Assembly (NCBI GenBank): GCA_018105865.1
Contig: CM030868.1
Span: 12,266,805-12,330,804, forward strand
Direction: 5' to 3'
Length of the DNA: 64,000 nt
From: Metaphire vulgaris
Lineage: Eukaryota; Annelida; Clitellata; Crassiclitellata; Megascolecidae
A model generated the notes under the pieces. That model made no database searches. It saw only the letters and a program-made list of their open reading frames with translations, and was not told the DNA's origin. The position numbers were made by a program, and so were the translations under genes. Below are positions 13,464-22,222 of the stretch, piece by piece. The first letter of the stretch is position 1. The number at the start of each line of letters is the position of its first letter.

Positions 13464-13796
13464 AATTGGCGTGTGATTTCACTGAGTCTTACGCCAATGA
13501 TGCAGTTCCTGTCTGATTGCTTTTTTTAAAAGAATCCTCCGTCTCTGTTTCTTCCATCTCCGTTTATCATTTTCCCTTCGTTGAAATTTCAACAAAGATC
13601 TTAACTCTCTTCGTCCAGAAAGAACGGGTCACGTGATATGGTAATCGCAGAACAGAGGAGTCCAGCAATTACTCTCATCCACTGAACTTATCTCTATAAA
13701 GAGGATCTTCTCTCTAAATCCTCTCAATTGACTTCATCCTTAGCAGTCTTTCCAAGCGACTCACAGAATGAATGCGTTTGATCACAACGGCCTCTC

Positions 13797-13837
<41 letters not shown>

Positions 13838-15255
13838 TTCTTTCTTCCTCTCACCTTATATCCATCCCTCTCTTTCCTGTTGCTCAAGGGAATCAAATGA
13901 CTTAAATCGAGAAATTTCAATTGCGCCGTCACCTGGACTAGAAAATGCACCGTCGCTATTTACCTGTATTAAAATGATACTGACTACCTGTGTAGCATCT
14001 TGAAAAGAGGCTTCGTAGGTAAGGAGATGATGTCGAAGGATCTCTTGTGTGGGCGTCATGCGCCGTGTCTTGTGTGTTTCGTGCTCAGCGCTGGTGTCGG
14101 TCGCTTCACGTCGTCACTCAGTATTTCGTCATGTGTAACTTTGCGTGGATGTTCTGTGAGGGATGCTATCTGCACACGATCGTCGTTCTCGCTTTAACCG
14201 ACAGCAGACGACTGCTAGTAGCATGTTGCGTCACCGGATGGGGTAAAGCAAATAGCAATAGCTACAACATGATCGGTTAATTCTTCATCGCTGAATATCA
14301 TGGTCATTTGGTTAATTCAATGTTTCAATTCGTCAGTCTCCTGCAACTGCTCTGGTAACTCTTCTGGCTGCTCTAAAAGACTTTCTTCGCCAAATAAGTT
14401 TCCATCAGAGGGCGTCCGGACAGGGGTTTATTTGCACCCCTGAAAAAATTGTGAAAATATGAAGGTAGTAAAATTACTGAAAAAAGTAACCTTTAATACT
14501 AAGTTAAAATATGGATTTATATAAGAATCCGATGAACTTGCACCTCCCCTGGAAAATGCTTACATTTCTTTCGTCACAAGACTCTGTTTTGCACTCCCCT
14601 GGAAAAATTTCTGTGGGCGCCCATGTTTCCATCGACTCAAGATTTACAGTTAACGAGAAGGTCGAGTTAGATAGAGACAGTGAGATAGAGACAGTGAAAT
14701 AGAGACAGTGAGATAGAGACAGTGAGATAGAGGCAGTGAAATAGAGACAGTGAGATAGACAGTGAGATAGAGACAGTGAGATAGAGGCAGTGAAATAGAG
14801 ACAGTGAGATAGAGACAGTGAGATAGAGACAGTGAAATAGAGACAGTGAGATAGAGACAGTGAGATAGAGGCAGTGAAATAGAGACAGTGAGATAGAGAC
14901 AGCGAAATAGAGACAGTGAGATAGAGACAGTGATTTAATTGATATAGCCATGAGGGTGCATAGGGGGTCAGGCCTCCCTATTCTGACTGGAATTGGTCGT
15001 GGGATTTGCACAACACTGTTGAGAACTTGAGAGAGTTGTTGGGGGTGGGGTGGAGGTGGGTGGGTGGGGGGTTGATAGAAGAGAATACGTGAATGTGCGA
15101 AGAATTTCTTAAAGAGCTTTTTTCTTGTTCGCCGGAGACACTTTCACACGAAAACGTCGATGCGTTCCCTCTCTCCATTCCGAAATGCTGGTTACACCAA
15201 TGAGTAAGATAGAGACATAATGGGCAATATGAGAAAGGAACTCCGACTGACAGAC

Positions 15256-15324
<69 letters not shown>

Positions 15325-18300
15325 GAGAGTTTCCGCTGTGGAGGAAGTCAACGGAATCTAAGACTAAGCAATCATCGTCCTCAGAATCTTCCGATGACGG
15401 AAACAAGTGGCTACAGAGCACGCGATGGAATTGCCAATAAGGAGGAGGAGGAGGAGGAGGAGGGTTGTTAATGACAAACGCGGTGACAGGAGGAGCGCAT
15501 GGCGATTGAACCACTTTAAAAACTCTTTGAAAGGAATAAAATATCAGACGATGTGTTCGCTTTGTCTGCTTTGAAAAAACGATTTCAAATCGGACGAAAG
15601 TATTCGTCGTTTGTTTCGTCCATTTGCTGGGATTTTGAGACTCAGAAGCGTAAAAAATTACAACCAATGACGAAAGCTGATAGAGTTAGGCCTATAGTAA
15701 ACGTTTAAACGGTTTGATGCCTTCGTATAAGAACCGGTCTTGTACTTTTGAAAGTCTTCTCCTGGTCTTTTACGGTTATAAGCACCATCGATTGATACAT
15801 CACAGTATTAGAATTGGCGTTTAAAATGCGCATAAGAATACTAAGTAATATCATTATCCAAATCGTTAAAGCATGTAAGGCGTTTAGCGTTGTATATAAA
15901 GGCCATGTTCTCAAAGCTCTAATCCCCATCATCATCAACAACCATAGGTTCAACGCCCGTAGGTACCCGATGCCTTTTCCACTATTGTCTCCCACACCTG
16001 TCTGTTTTGCGCGCGCGGCATGGCTTAGCCTTTGTAGGCTGTCTCCGCCCCATACTGCATTTTAAGATCCTTTTAATTTCCGATGATCGTACGGATGCTT
16101 AAGCGATGTGTGGTTTTTCTTAGGTTTTCCCATCGTAACGACGTCTATTTATGCTGCCGCTCGCTGCAACAGCAACGACTCCGACGAATGGCAGCAGTAA
16201 GAGCAAATCACGACAATAATCTATAATTATTAACAAATATATCTCTTTGTCTATTTTTTGATCCTTGACTAATTAGATTAATCGATTGGATATATACTTG
16301 TGTGTATATGAAAAACAGCTCACGTGACAGATCGTGCAATTAGCATTGAGCGGGGACTTCGATTGGAGATATTTTCCCGACAATTAAGAGCTTCTGTTTA
16401 AGACGAAATTTTGCTGATTTCGATTGAAGTGAGATTTTGCCGTAGACTGTGTTTCACTTCAAACGGCATCCGAATTGATCTAATGGACCATGCATCGTGA
16501 TAATGTCCCAAATGTTTCTTCATACGAAATAACTAAACTTGAACACTTAATATTTGCTAACCCTAACCCTAATTTCATTTCATACAATTCCATAAATTCC
16601 AGTGACATTTCAAGTTCAACGGGACCAATGTCTGTGTTCGCCTTAAGGCGCTCGAAAAGAAGACTGCGGTGGACAATGCTCGCTTTTATTGATTTCAATT
16701 AATGCCTGAATGAGGGAACCTTCGTGTATGGTCGCAAAATCATCGTCAAAAATGAATAAAATGCAAAATTGCATTTCAATTTGAAAACAGCGTTTGCTCT
16801 AGTTTCTGGGAATATTGTCGTATTTGAGGCGGAATGAGACGCCCTATAGATGAAAGGTACGATGGCTTATGTTCGATTTATCCATCGCAGTTGATGCCAG
16901 AGTGAGGGAAACGTCGATTATGGTCGCAGAATCATCGTTAAAAGCAATGAATAAAATGTAACATTGGACTTCATTTTTGCATACAGACTATATGCACTAG
17001 TTTCTTAGCAGCATGAGGGTTATAGCCATTAACAGGCGATAGATTTTTATTTGATTTATAAAACTTTGTTGAGAAAAACTTAAACGAAGTGTAGGAAATG
17101 AAATTGCAGATGTTGGATGAAGGAAAGTCCTCTGCAGTGGTTTGTGTCTGGGCCAATTGTCGTAACGCTAATTGTAAGTACAATTAATTGGTCTTCAGTT
17201 ATTCTTACGTCTGTTGTTATTCTTGATTTTGATTTTTGTCTCTTTGCGTGGAATTAAAATCAACGATTGAAGAAGAAATATAAATAGATCAATACAGTAA
17301 TGGAAGAGATTCTAAGCACTGGGGTGCAGTGGCGGCTCCACCGGGGCGTGCCCCTATTGAGTGTCTGCCCCCAGTGCCCCCCCAGTTGGGACCCTATACT
17401 TAATGCTACATACATTAAACAACGAATGGTTGGCCCCCATGATTAGAAGTTGCCACCCCAACGGCCCCCCACTTGCCAAATCCTAGATCCGCCACTGCTG
17501 GGGTGGACTCCCTCCCTAGAATCCTGCAAAACCACATTCAGGTGAAAATATGGAAGATGGAGGTTTTAACAAATGTGCATCTGTTATTCTACTTTTGCGG
17601 GGAGTGAAAACTGTAACTAGCTATGTCGAAGAGGATCATTATGCACGGGAGGGGAAACGTCAGGAACCAGCCGCATGGATGCAGTCTTCATGGCCATATT
17701 AGGCAGGGCCGTGATTCTGATGCGATTATACGATCGCATATTCAGCAAATTTCTTAATCCGCCGCATATTTCAGTCGTTTTCTCCGCATATGCGATTTCT
17801 GCACAAATATACGGCAATTTTACCCGCATTTAAAGCTATTTTCGTCACTTTTTGCTATTTTCCCAACATAGGCATAGATTTACAGGGGATCATCGTCTGT
17901 CTGAATGACCTTTTTCACTCTCAGTCCTTTTTCACCGAAAACACTACAACTTCCGCAAATATGCGGCGCATACATGGGAAATTACCGCATCTTAACCCGC
18001 ATATTTAGGACCTCTGAGTTTCGCATATTTTCCGAAATATCGTCGCATTAAACTCAAAGCCCTAATAGGGTTGGGGCGATGTTCTGAATAGCTTGCGAAG
18101 TGGCGCTATAGAAGTCGTTGGCCCTCTGTTGACTGTTTCAGATGAACCTGATCTTCTTGTGCAACATCGTTCGTGTTCTTGTTACTAAGCTTCGCGCCAT
18201 CAATTCACCGGAAACAGTTCAGACGAAGTAGGAACAAGACTCTCTTAAGTGCGCATCTAGTGACGTCACATCGCACACGTTAGTTCACTTCATTCTCTTC

Positions 18301-18503
18301 GTTAAAAGCTCGCCACGCAGACGCGCCTTTGGTCATCTCGGTCAGATGCTGTCACTCTGTGAGGAGGTCGCAATGCATGACTTAGCATTGTCAGCCTCTT
18401 TCAAATGCAGAGGTCGGTCGGGATGCTGTGTCCTGAAGGAAGGAAATGGCGCAAATGGCGGAAACAAAAACAGGAAAGCAATACTGCCTCTTGCTCTACT
18501 GGG

Positions 18504-18593
<90 letters not shown>

Positions 18594-19003
18594 CTCTCTG
18601 GCTCTCTCTCCCTCTCTCCCTCTCTCTCTGGCTCTCTCTTTCTTTGTTTCTTTCTCTCTCTGGCTCTCTCTCTTCTCTCTCTCTCTTTCTTTCTCTCTCT
18701 CTCTCTCTCTCCTCTCTCTGGCTCTCTCTCTGGCTCTCTGGCTCTGTTTGTTTTGAAGAAAAGCAGTGAAAGCGACTCTGATCTTGATTCCTCTTCTGGG
18801 ACTTCAGTTCGTTCTGTTCTCTCTGACTCTCTCACCTCTTCCAGGTAACAATTGTGCACAGGTTTCACTTCGCTCCAGGTAATACATAGCTCTCTTTTTT
18901 TTTGTTCTTGTCTTTCTTTCTCTCTCTCTGGCTCTCTTTCTTTTCTCTCTCTTTCTTTCTTTCTTTCTTTCAACCGAACAGATTGTTTCACTCTTTCTTC
19001 TCT

Positions 19004-19034
<31 letters not shown>

Positions 19035-20709
19035 ACTCTCTCTCTCTCTCTAATCTATCTTAAACTTCTATAGCGCCACTTTCATAATGCTGGCACACCA
19101 AATCCAAATCACTAAAGATCCAGGTCAAATCCAGGGTATCCGGCCGGACAAACGGGTGACAGTCTGATAAGCCCGGTAGGATGGGTTTTTAATCTTGCTT
19201 AAAATTTGATTCTGTTTGTTTTGAAGAAAAGCAGTGAGAAAGCGAGAACTCTGATCTTGATTCCTCTTCTGGGACTTCAGTTCGTTCTGTTTCCTTATAA
19301 TAAAGAGACCATCACCTTTCTTTAATTGGGATCGAACCGTTGGAGTTTAGCCAGGTTTGAAGAAGTTGTAATAATCAAGACGACTGGACACTAAGGCATT
19401 TGAAAAGCATTAATGCAGGTTTATTCAGAAATTTCCTAATACGATACAAATCACGAAGGTGGTAGTGAGCTATTACAAATGCTATTTATGTGAGTTGAGA
19501 AAGAAAGTGTGGAATCAAAAATTACTCCTAGATCTCGGTAGTTGTACAATTTATAGAATCAAATTTCTTGAGCTTTTCACCTTTAAAAGCAATTTGTTTG
19601 AATCCATCCAGGTAATATGAGAGAATGCAGAAATAGTTTCCAATGAGATTCTGATGAAGACTTATCGAATGAAATAAAGATCTGAATATATATAGGTGGT
19701 AATCTATTTTTGACAATGAGCCAAGTTCATAAAGTTGTTTAAAGTAGCTGATGATGAAAAGGTGCCATTTGTCAGACATCTTAAGTAGTAACCAGTTTTG
19801 AATCAGAAAGACCAAACCAGTGTTGGAGACGGTGTAGGAGGATGGAATGATCCACAGTATCAAAGGCAGCTGATAGATCAAGAATTATTTTGACCTTGCC
19901 ATCATCCATATTTATGATTTTGGACAGAGAGAAGAGCAGTTTCAGTAGAATGAGAGATTGACTGAAAGTGAAGAAAAAGGTCATTGACGAGATAGATGTT
20001 TTGCAACCACTTCTCTTTGATAAAAAGTTCAAGTCTTGTAATTTGCGTCATTTGGGCACAGGGATGATTTTGTTTGCAAAGGAAGATGGAAAGCAACCTT
20101 CTGTTAGTGAAAGATTTATCAGATTCAGAATAACTGGACCAAGGACATCAAAACATTCTTTGAGTTGTAGTTTGGCAGTATATCAAGAGAACAATGAGTA
20201 GGTGGCGATGAAAAAAATCAGTTTGTAAAGATCAGAAAGAGTGATAGATTTAAAGGAACTAAACAGAGGTGGCGTGAGACAGGAAGAGAGAACCCAGTTG
20301 AAGCAATACTAGAAAATTTTCCCTGAATTTTTGCAATTTTATCTGAAAAGTACATAAGAAATGTGTCAGGTAAGGAAGACTCATGAATGTTGTTTGGGAG
20401 AGCTATCCTTGTCCTTGTGTAGGATTTTATGCAGTGACTGACTTTGAGGAATTTTCTTTGTCACTAAGTTTGCGAACAACTACTACTACTATCTGACAAA
20501 CGAGAAAACTACTACTGACTACGACGGCGTCTGGCATCCGCAATATTAGAATAACCAAGGTAGCAGCAACCATTTTTGTTTTTTCAGGAATTAGCTTATC
20601 TACTACTACTACTACTACTACTACTAATAATAATAATAATACTATTCGTTACATGTATTGTACATTGATTCAAACAGCCCATCTGTGATTCCATCCGTAT
20701 TAGGAGCAT

Positions 20710-20743
<34 letters not shown>

Positions 20744-22148
20744 CTGATATAAGCCTAATTCGGATTGTGAACCCTGATTGTCATTTGACCCAATTCACGA
20801 ACTGGCCAAATAATTCTCCATTCACGCTTAATGAATACGCTTAATGAATACGCTTAATGAATACGCTTAATGAATACGCTTAATGAATACGCTTAATGAA
20901 TACGCTTAATGAATACGCTTAATGAATACACTTAATGAATACGCTTAATGAATCGCTCTTGTCTATTCGAAGAATTTACTTGATATCATTCCATTTAAAA
21001 ACTATTTCTCTAAGATTAAGTCTAGGTTTTTTTATTGAAATTAAGTCTGATGCAGAGGGATGAGTTTATGTGGAATGGATTGTCAAGTGTTAATTCGAAG
21101 ATGTCGTCATTTTGCCATGACGTCATAACTTGGACAATTTTCGCATCCTGAATGCTGAAGAGCATACCCTCTGCCTCATCCGAAGGGCGTTAATTCCAAA
21201 GTGTCTGTCCACTAGAGGCGTCTATCCGCCCCCCAACGGCAATGACGTAAAATCCCCCCATGGCTGGCATATTATATCATACCGCGCGAGACCGAAGGCC
21301 GAACGGGGGGAGGGTGCAGGGATGGGGTTGTACCCCCTCCCACCAAGTGGGTTCGGGGGTGTAACCCCCAACAATTTCTTGAATTTTAGAAGCAAATTCA
21401 CGCATCCTGGTCAACTTTAGGAGGATAAAATTAGTATTAGAATCAGACCTGAAATATTCTATGTCAATGGCTATTTTTGCCTATAGCCGTATGGGCAACT
21501 CATATAGAACATAATCTTTTATAGGCCTATAAATTTTGATTTCTTGGGAGGAGCGACTAAATTTTTGAGTTGGGTGGTCCAGAGGGCTAGCACCCTCTAC
21601 TGAAATAGGCAGCCATTGCTACGTATTAGAAAAATTGTTTCTATGTCAATGGCTCTGACTGCTGCATTGAATTATAGGAAATGTAAGTGAAAACAAAAAT
21701 CCCCCCCAGAAATTTCAATGACGCAACGTGCGTAATTCCTTCCATAGGATAGACGCCCCTGCTGTCCACCTGTTCACCTGTTCACCTGTTCACCTGTTGA
21801 CAGGTGGTCGGTCTCTTGAGGCGTCGTTGGCAGCGTCGTCGGAGTTCCTTCATTCGTCGCTCATCGTCAAACGACCAAAGGATGATAAAAGCAAATGAGG
21901 AGAAGAAGCAGATGACGATCTCACACCTTCGAAGGGAGGAAGGCAACAGCGGCTGCACCGTCATCACCCCCGTCTCACTCAACGACACCTTCACCATCGC
22001 TCCTCCCCTCAATCGAGAAGGAGGAGCAAGAGGAGGAGGAGGAGGAGGAGGAGGAGGAGGAGGAGGAGGAGGAGGAGGAGGGTGCGAATTCTCCGCCGAC
22101 ACGATCGCCGTCGACGGAGTAGACGGAGCTTCGAGTGATTTCCGTTAG
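7094..22148 (+). CDS. Class B GPCR, calcitonin/PDF-receptor-like (spliced; TM7 exon not found)
   Basis: This is a peptide-hormone receptor of the secretin family; relatives couple ligand binding at the plasma membrane to G proteins. I rebuilt it from exons 7094-7202, 11396-11509, 11997-12103, 12496-12590, 12885-13047, 14089-14242, 16124-16196, 17110-17173, 18142-18227, 18759-18844 and 21804-22148. Every junction from the first exon to TM6 keeps phase. All six hormone-domain cysteines are present (TEC, LFC, GCW, IPC, RDC, TTC), as are FWDGWGCW, NYTTC, the TM3 motif FCEGCYLHT, the ECL2 Cys-Trp, WFVSGPIVV, IVRVLVTKLRA and TLILIPLLGLQFVLF. The tail begins VVGLLRRRWQRRR, as expected just after TM7. 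No TM7 exon was seen between 18845 and 21803, and TM6 is duplicated at 19211. No signal peptide is evident. Class B assignment is firm; the ligand subtype is inferred. Confidence 0.82.
7216..7266. repeat. (CT)n microsatellite after a splice donor
   Basis: A pure CT run in the sense strand of intron 1, starting 14 bases after the exon 1 donor. Confidence 0.95.
7949..8230 (+). pseudogene. Decayed hAT transposase C-terminal fragment
   Basis: The frame reads FWQLLISTPIPHLRWQQ and, after a short gap, IAEQLFSLLVKNKLRNRLTQD. This follows the hAT dimerisation region, where a Phe-Trp block is followed by a CEQLFS-like motif and a Lys/Arg-rich segment. The conserved cysteine is alanine here. No DDE-bearing upstream part is readable, and the flanks at 7590 and 8470 carry repeated GTGCGGCCC. 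It lies in intron 1 of the class B receptor and is presumed non-functional. Confidence 0.5.
8231..9590. other. Intronic AT-rich repeat region
   Basis: It contains a long compound AAT/ACT/ATT/ATC microsatellite (8552-8960), then T-rich sequence with repeated TTTTTGCAAATTTT-like units (8985-9150) ending in CAAATGACGCCCCTG, which resembles a MITE terminus. No exon could be supported. Confidence 0.5.
8552..8960. repeat. Compound trinucleotide microsatellite (AAT, ACT, ATT, ATC)
   Basis: Blocks of AAT, then ACT, then ATT, then ATC/GTC units follow each other with sharp borders. Neighbouring motifs differ by single substitutions or by strand. Confidence 0.95.
9598..9634. repeat. (CTG)n microsatellite
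   Basis: About 12 CTG units in an intron. Confidence 0.95.
10205..10275. repeat. (GGA)n-rich tract
   Basis: GGA and GAA units in an intron of the class B receptor gene. Confidence 0.9.
10360..10411. repeat. 10-bp tandem repeat, about five units
   Basis: The unit AGAGCAGAGG or AGAGCAGGGG repeats immediately before a MITE. A further AGAGCAG-like unit follows it near 10640. Confidence 0.85.
10413..10632. mobile_element. hAT-like MITE, GTGGCGTAGCC family
   Basis: It starts CAGTGGCGTAGCCAGG and ends GGCTGCGCCGATG, flanked by CAGGGGAG and CAGGGAAG (7 of 8 bases match). An inverted core motif, CTTGACAAGCGAAAAAGG, lies near 10470. Confidence 0.65.
10816..10905. repeat. Facing (CAG)n and (CTG)n tracts
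   Basis: A CAG run (10816-10836) and a CTG run (10873-10905) lie about 36 bases apart in inverted orientation and could fold into a hairpin in single-stranded DNA or RNA. Confidence 0.85.
11126..11178. repeat. (ACG)n microsatellite
   Basis: GAC/CGA units with two ATG-type interruptions. Confidence 0.95.
11396..11509 (+). CDS. Class B receptor exon 2 (hormone-binding domain)
   Basis: The acceptor is TTGCAG and the donor T|GTAAGT. The exon encodes ELFCSAFWDGWGCWNVTAAG and continues to IPCPPHRAGFDPR. It has cysteines 2-4 of the domain, the WDGW...CW signature and an N-glycosylation site (NVT). It joins exon 1 in phase 1. Confidence 0.85.
11997..12103 (+). CDS. Class B receptor exon 3 (end of ectodomain)
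   Basis: The acceptor is TTTTCCAG and the donor GAG|GTAGGC. It encodes SAYRDCNPDGTWWENP and then NIWANYTTCINVMDLE. These carry cysteines 5 and 6, the conserved Gly-Thr-Trp and a second glycosylation site (NYT), just before TM1. Confidence 0.88.
12225..12386. repeat. (CT)n(TA)n(CT)n microsatellite cluster
   Basis: A CT run, an AT run and a second CT run follow one another in the intron before TM1. Confidence 0.95.
12496..12590 (+). CDS. Class B receptor exon 4 (TM1)
   Basis: The acceptor TTGTTTGCTTAG precedes KSRRVILIYIVGYSVSMVFL and IASIVIFVFFR, a typical TM1 of the family. The donor is AG|GTAGAC, phase 2. Confidence 0.85.
12640..12870. mobile_element. Probable eroded core-motif element in an intron
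   Basis: AAAAATCTGACAAAGCAGAAACGGTCATC near 12706-12735 matches the family A interior and its core motif. GGGGGC-rich sequence lies on both sides, but the termini and target duplication are unclear. Confidence 0.35.
12885..13047 (+). CDS. Class B receptor exon 5 (ICL1, TM2)
   Basis: It encodes a Cys-rich first intracellular loop (KFCRRLCCDCCRQLTC), then DRVTIHQHLFSSFILNGIVW and ILYYVLAALNAQVIASNP, which is TM2 and the start of ECL1. The acceptor GGCCAG was chosen because it keeps phase with exon 4; the earlier ACGCAG would shift the frame. The donor CCG|GTCAGT is slightly weak. Confidence 0.82.
13205..13270. mobile_element. 66-bp MITE with 20-bp inverted termini
   Basis: The ends TGGCGCAAAAAACCGGACTA and, inverted, TAGTCCGGGTTTTTTGCGCCA match except for one extra base. 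Only 25 bases separate them. The ends resemble mariner-type termini, but a TA target duplication is not clear. Confidence 0.65.
13421..13463. repeat. (ATG)n microsatellite
   Basis: About 14 units in an intron. Confidence 0.95.
14089..14242 (+). CDS. Class B receptor exon 6 (ECL1 to TM4)
   Basis: It encodes RWCRSLHVVTQYFVMCNFAW and MFCEGCYLHTIVVLALTDSR, followed by RLLVACCVTGWG. This is TM3 with the family FCEG.YLHT block and the conserved Trp-Gly of TM4. The acceptor is CGTGCTCAG and the donor G|GTAAAG, phase 1. Confidence 0.92.
14406..14624. mobile_element. Short element with perfect 8-bp duplication
   Basis: GTTTCCAT flanks both sides (14398-14405 and 14625-14632). The termini CAGAGGGCGTCCGG and, inverted, CATGGGCGCCCACAGA match imperfectly. 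The interior contains repeated CACCCCTG/CCCCTGGAAAA blocks. Probably a hAT-like MITE. Confidence 0.65.
14668..14935. repeat. 14-bp minisatellite
   Basis: Variants of AGAGACAGTGAGAT, some with GAAAT or GGCAGT, repeat about 19 times. A higher-order pattern of variants recurs within the array. Confidence 0.92.
15257..15463. repeat. (GA)n and (GGA)n microsatellites
   Basis: A pure GA run at 15257-15323 and a GGA run at 15440-15463 in the intron before TM4/ECL2. Confidence 0.95.
16124..16196 (+). CDS. Class B receptor exon 7 (TM4 end, ECL2 start)
   Basis: The acceptor TTTTTCTTAG precedes GFPIVVTTSIYAAAR, CNSNDSDEWQ. The Gly-Phe-Pro following Trp-Gly is characteristic of class B TM4. The donor CA|GTAAGA leaves phase 2. 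Confidence 0.88.
17110..17173 (+). CDS. Class B receptor exon 8 (ECL2 Cys-Trp, TM5)
   Basis: The acceptor AAATTGCAG precedes QCWMKESPLQWFVSGPIVVT, ending LI at the donor ATT|GTAAGT. It supplies the conserved ECL2 Cys-Trp pair and the Gly-Pro at the top of TM5. One base completes the codon left by exon 7. Confidence 0.9.
17327..17497. mobile_element. hAT-like MITE with perfect 8-bp duplication, CAGTGGCGG family
   Basis: CTGGGGTG flanks both sides (17319-17326 and 17498-17505). The termini are CAGTGGCGGCTCC and GGATCCGCCACTG-like. A shorter relative lies at 40543-40658 and an end fragment near 36903-36957. Confidence 0.85.
17707..18063. mobile_element. Probable inverted-repeat element rich in GCATATTT
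   Basis: The ends CAGGGCCGTGATTCTGATGCGA and, inverted, AGGGCTTTGAGTTTAATGCGAC are similar. The interior repeats CGCATAT and ATGCG motifs. No clean target duplication was found. Confidence 0.45.
18142..18227 (+). CDS. Class B receptor exon 9 (TM5, ICL3)
   Basis: The acceptor CTGTTTCAG precedes MNLIFLCNIVRVLVTKLRAI and NSPETVQT. NIVRVLVTKLR is the highly conserved TM5/ICL3 signature of the family. The donor AA|GTAGGA leaves phase 2. Confidence 0.93.
18510..18735. repeat. (CT)n-rich tract before the TM6 exon
   Basis: A long CT run with CTGG and CTTT interruptions ends about 20 bases before the TM6 acceptor, so it may act as an oversized polypyrimidine tract. Confidence 0.9.
18759..18844 (+). 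CDS. Class B receptor exon 10, TM6 (copy 1)
   Basis: With acceptor GTTTTGAAG, phase matches exon 9 and gives KKAVKATLILIPLLGLQFVL, a canonical class B TM6. The last residues before the donor CCAG|GTAACA (SLTLSPLPG) are CT-derived and do not resemble the usual Phe-Pro-Tyr/Trp start of ECL3, so the 3' part of this copy may be rearranged. Confidence 0.7.
19062..19200. repeat. Dispersed repeat B (SINE-like), copy 1
   Basis: CTTCTATAGCGCCACTTTCATAATG and the following GCACACCAAATCCAAAT and CCAGATCAA-type blocks reappear in the same order at 39836-39960. Partial CTATAGCGCCAC motifs occur on either strand at 7058, 18103, 42180 and 59741. The class is unknown; no RNA polymerase III boxes were verified. 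Confidence 0.5.
19211..19300 (+). pseudogene. Duplicate TM6 exon (copy 2), frameshifted
   Basis: The sequence from TCTGTTTGTTTTGAAG to CAGTTCGTTCTGTT repeats copy 1 almost exactly, but five extra bases (two plus three) break the frame from the equivalent acceptor. Its downstream side reads LFPYNKE, the expected start of ECL3, then runs to a stop with no GT donor nearby. Each copy is therefore intact only on one side. See the findings. Confidence 0.75.
19528..20296 (-). mobile_element. LINE reverse-transcriptase remnant (non-LTR)
   Basis: Three overlapping minus-strand frames shifted relative to one another include LDLSAAFDTVDHSILLHRLQ followed by HWFGLS. This is the palm-domain A block of non-LTR reverse transcriptases. 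Frameshifts make it non-functional. It sits in the region where the TM7 exon of the class B receptor is expected. Confidence 0.8.
20602..20645. repeat. (ACT)n(AAT)n microsatellite
   Basis: ACT units change directly to AAT units. A (TG)n run follows at 20712-20741. Confidence 0.95.
20828..20955. repeat. 13-bp minisatellite, about 10 units
   Basis: The unit CGCTTAATGAATA repeats head to tail with one variant. The period is the same as in the array at 5.3 kb but the sequence is unrelated. Confidence 0.95.
21213..21761. mobile_element. 549-bp hAT-like element with perfect 8-bp duplication
   Basis: CTGTCCAC flanks both sides (21205-21212 and 21762-21769). The termini are TAGAGGCGTCTATCC and GGATAGACGCCCCTG (inverted, CAGGGGCGTCTATCC). 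No coding frame is credible, so it is non-autonomous. It lies 35 bp upstream of the last receptor exon, with CACCTGTT repeats in between. Confidence 0.85.
21804..22148 (+). CDS. Class B receptor last exon (cytoplasmic tail)
   Basis: The acceptor GTTGACAG precedes VVGLLRRRWQRRRSSFIRRS, which matches the helix-8 region that follows TM7 in class B receptors (Val-x-x-x-Leu-Arg-Arg-x-Trp). The tail is basic, then has a polyglycine stretch encoded by a GGA microsatellite (22028-22081), and ends GASSDFR and a stop. The expected phase-0 partner exon ending in Asn-Gly-Glu was not found. Confidence 0.8.
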   Translation: MVGLLRRRWQRRRSSFIRRSSSNDQRMIKANEEKKQMTISHLRREEGNSGCTVITPVSLNDTFTIAPPLNREGGARGGGGGGGGGGGGGGGGGCEFSADTIAVDGVDGASSDFR

Positions 22149-22151
22149 AAA

Positions 22152-22158
22152 CTCTCTG

Positions 22159-22191
<33 letters not shown>

Positions 22192-22222
22192 GTCTCTGTC
22201 TCTGTCTGTCTGTCTGTCTGTC

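Noticed and set aside
18446..18530. Alternative TM6-like peptide KAILPLALLGI
   Set aside because: It lacks the ATLVLLPLLG pattern and runs straight into a CT microsatellite; the segment at 18759 matches TM6 far better and fits phase.
19320..19345. tRNA-like T-arm GGTTCGATCCC on the minus strand
   Set aside because: The flanking bases do not form a T-stem, and no anticodon or acceptor arm could be drawn.
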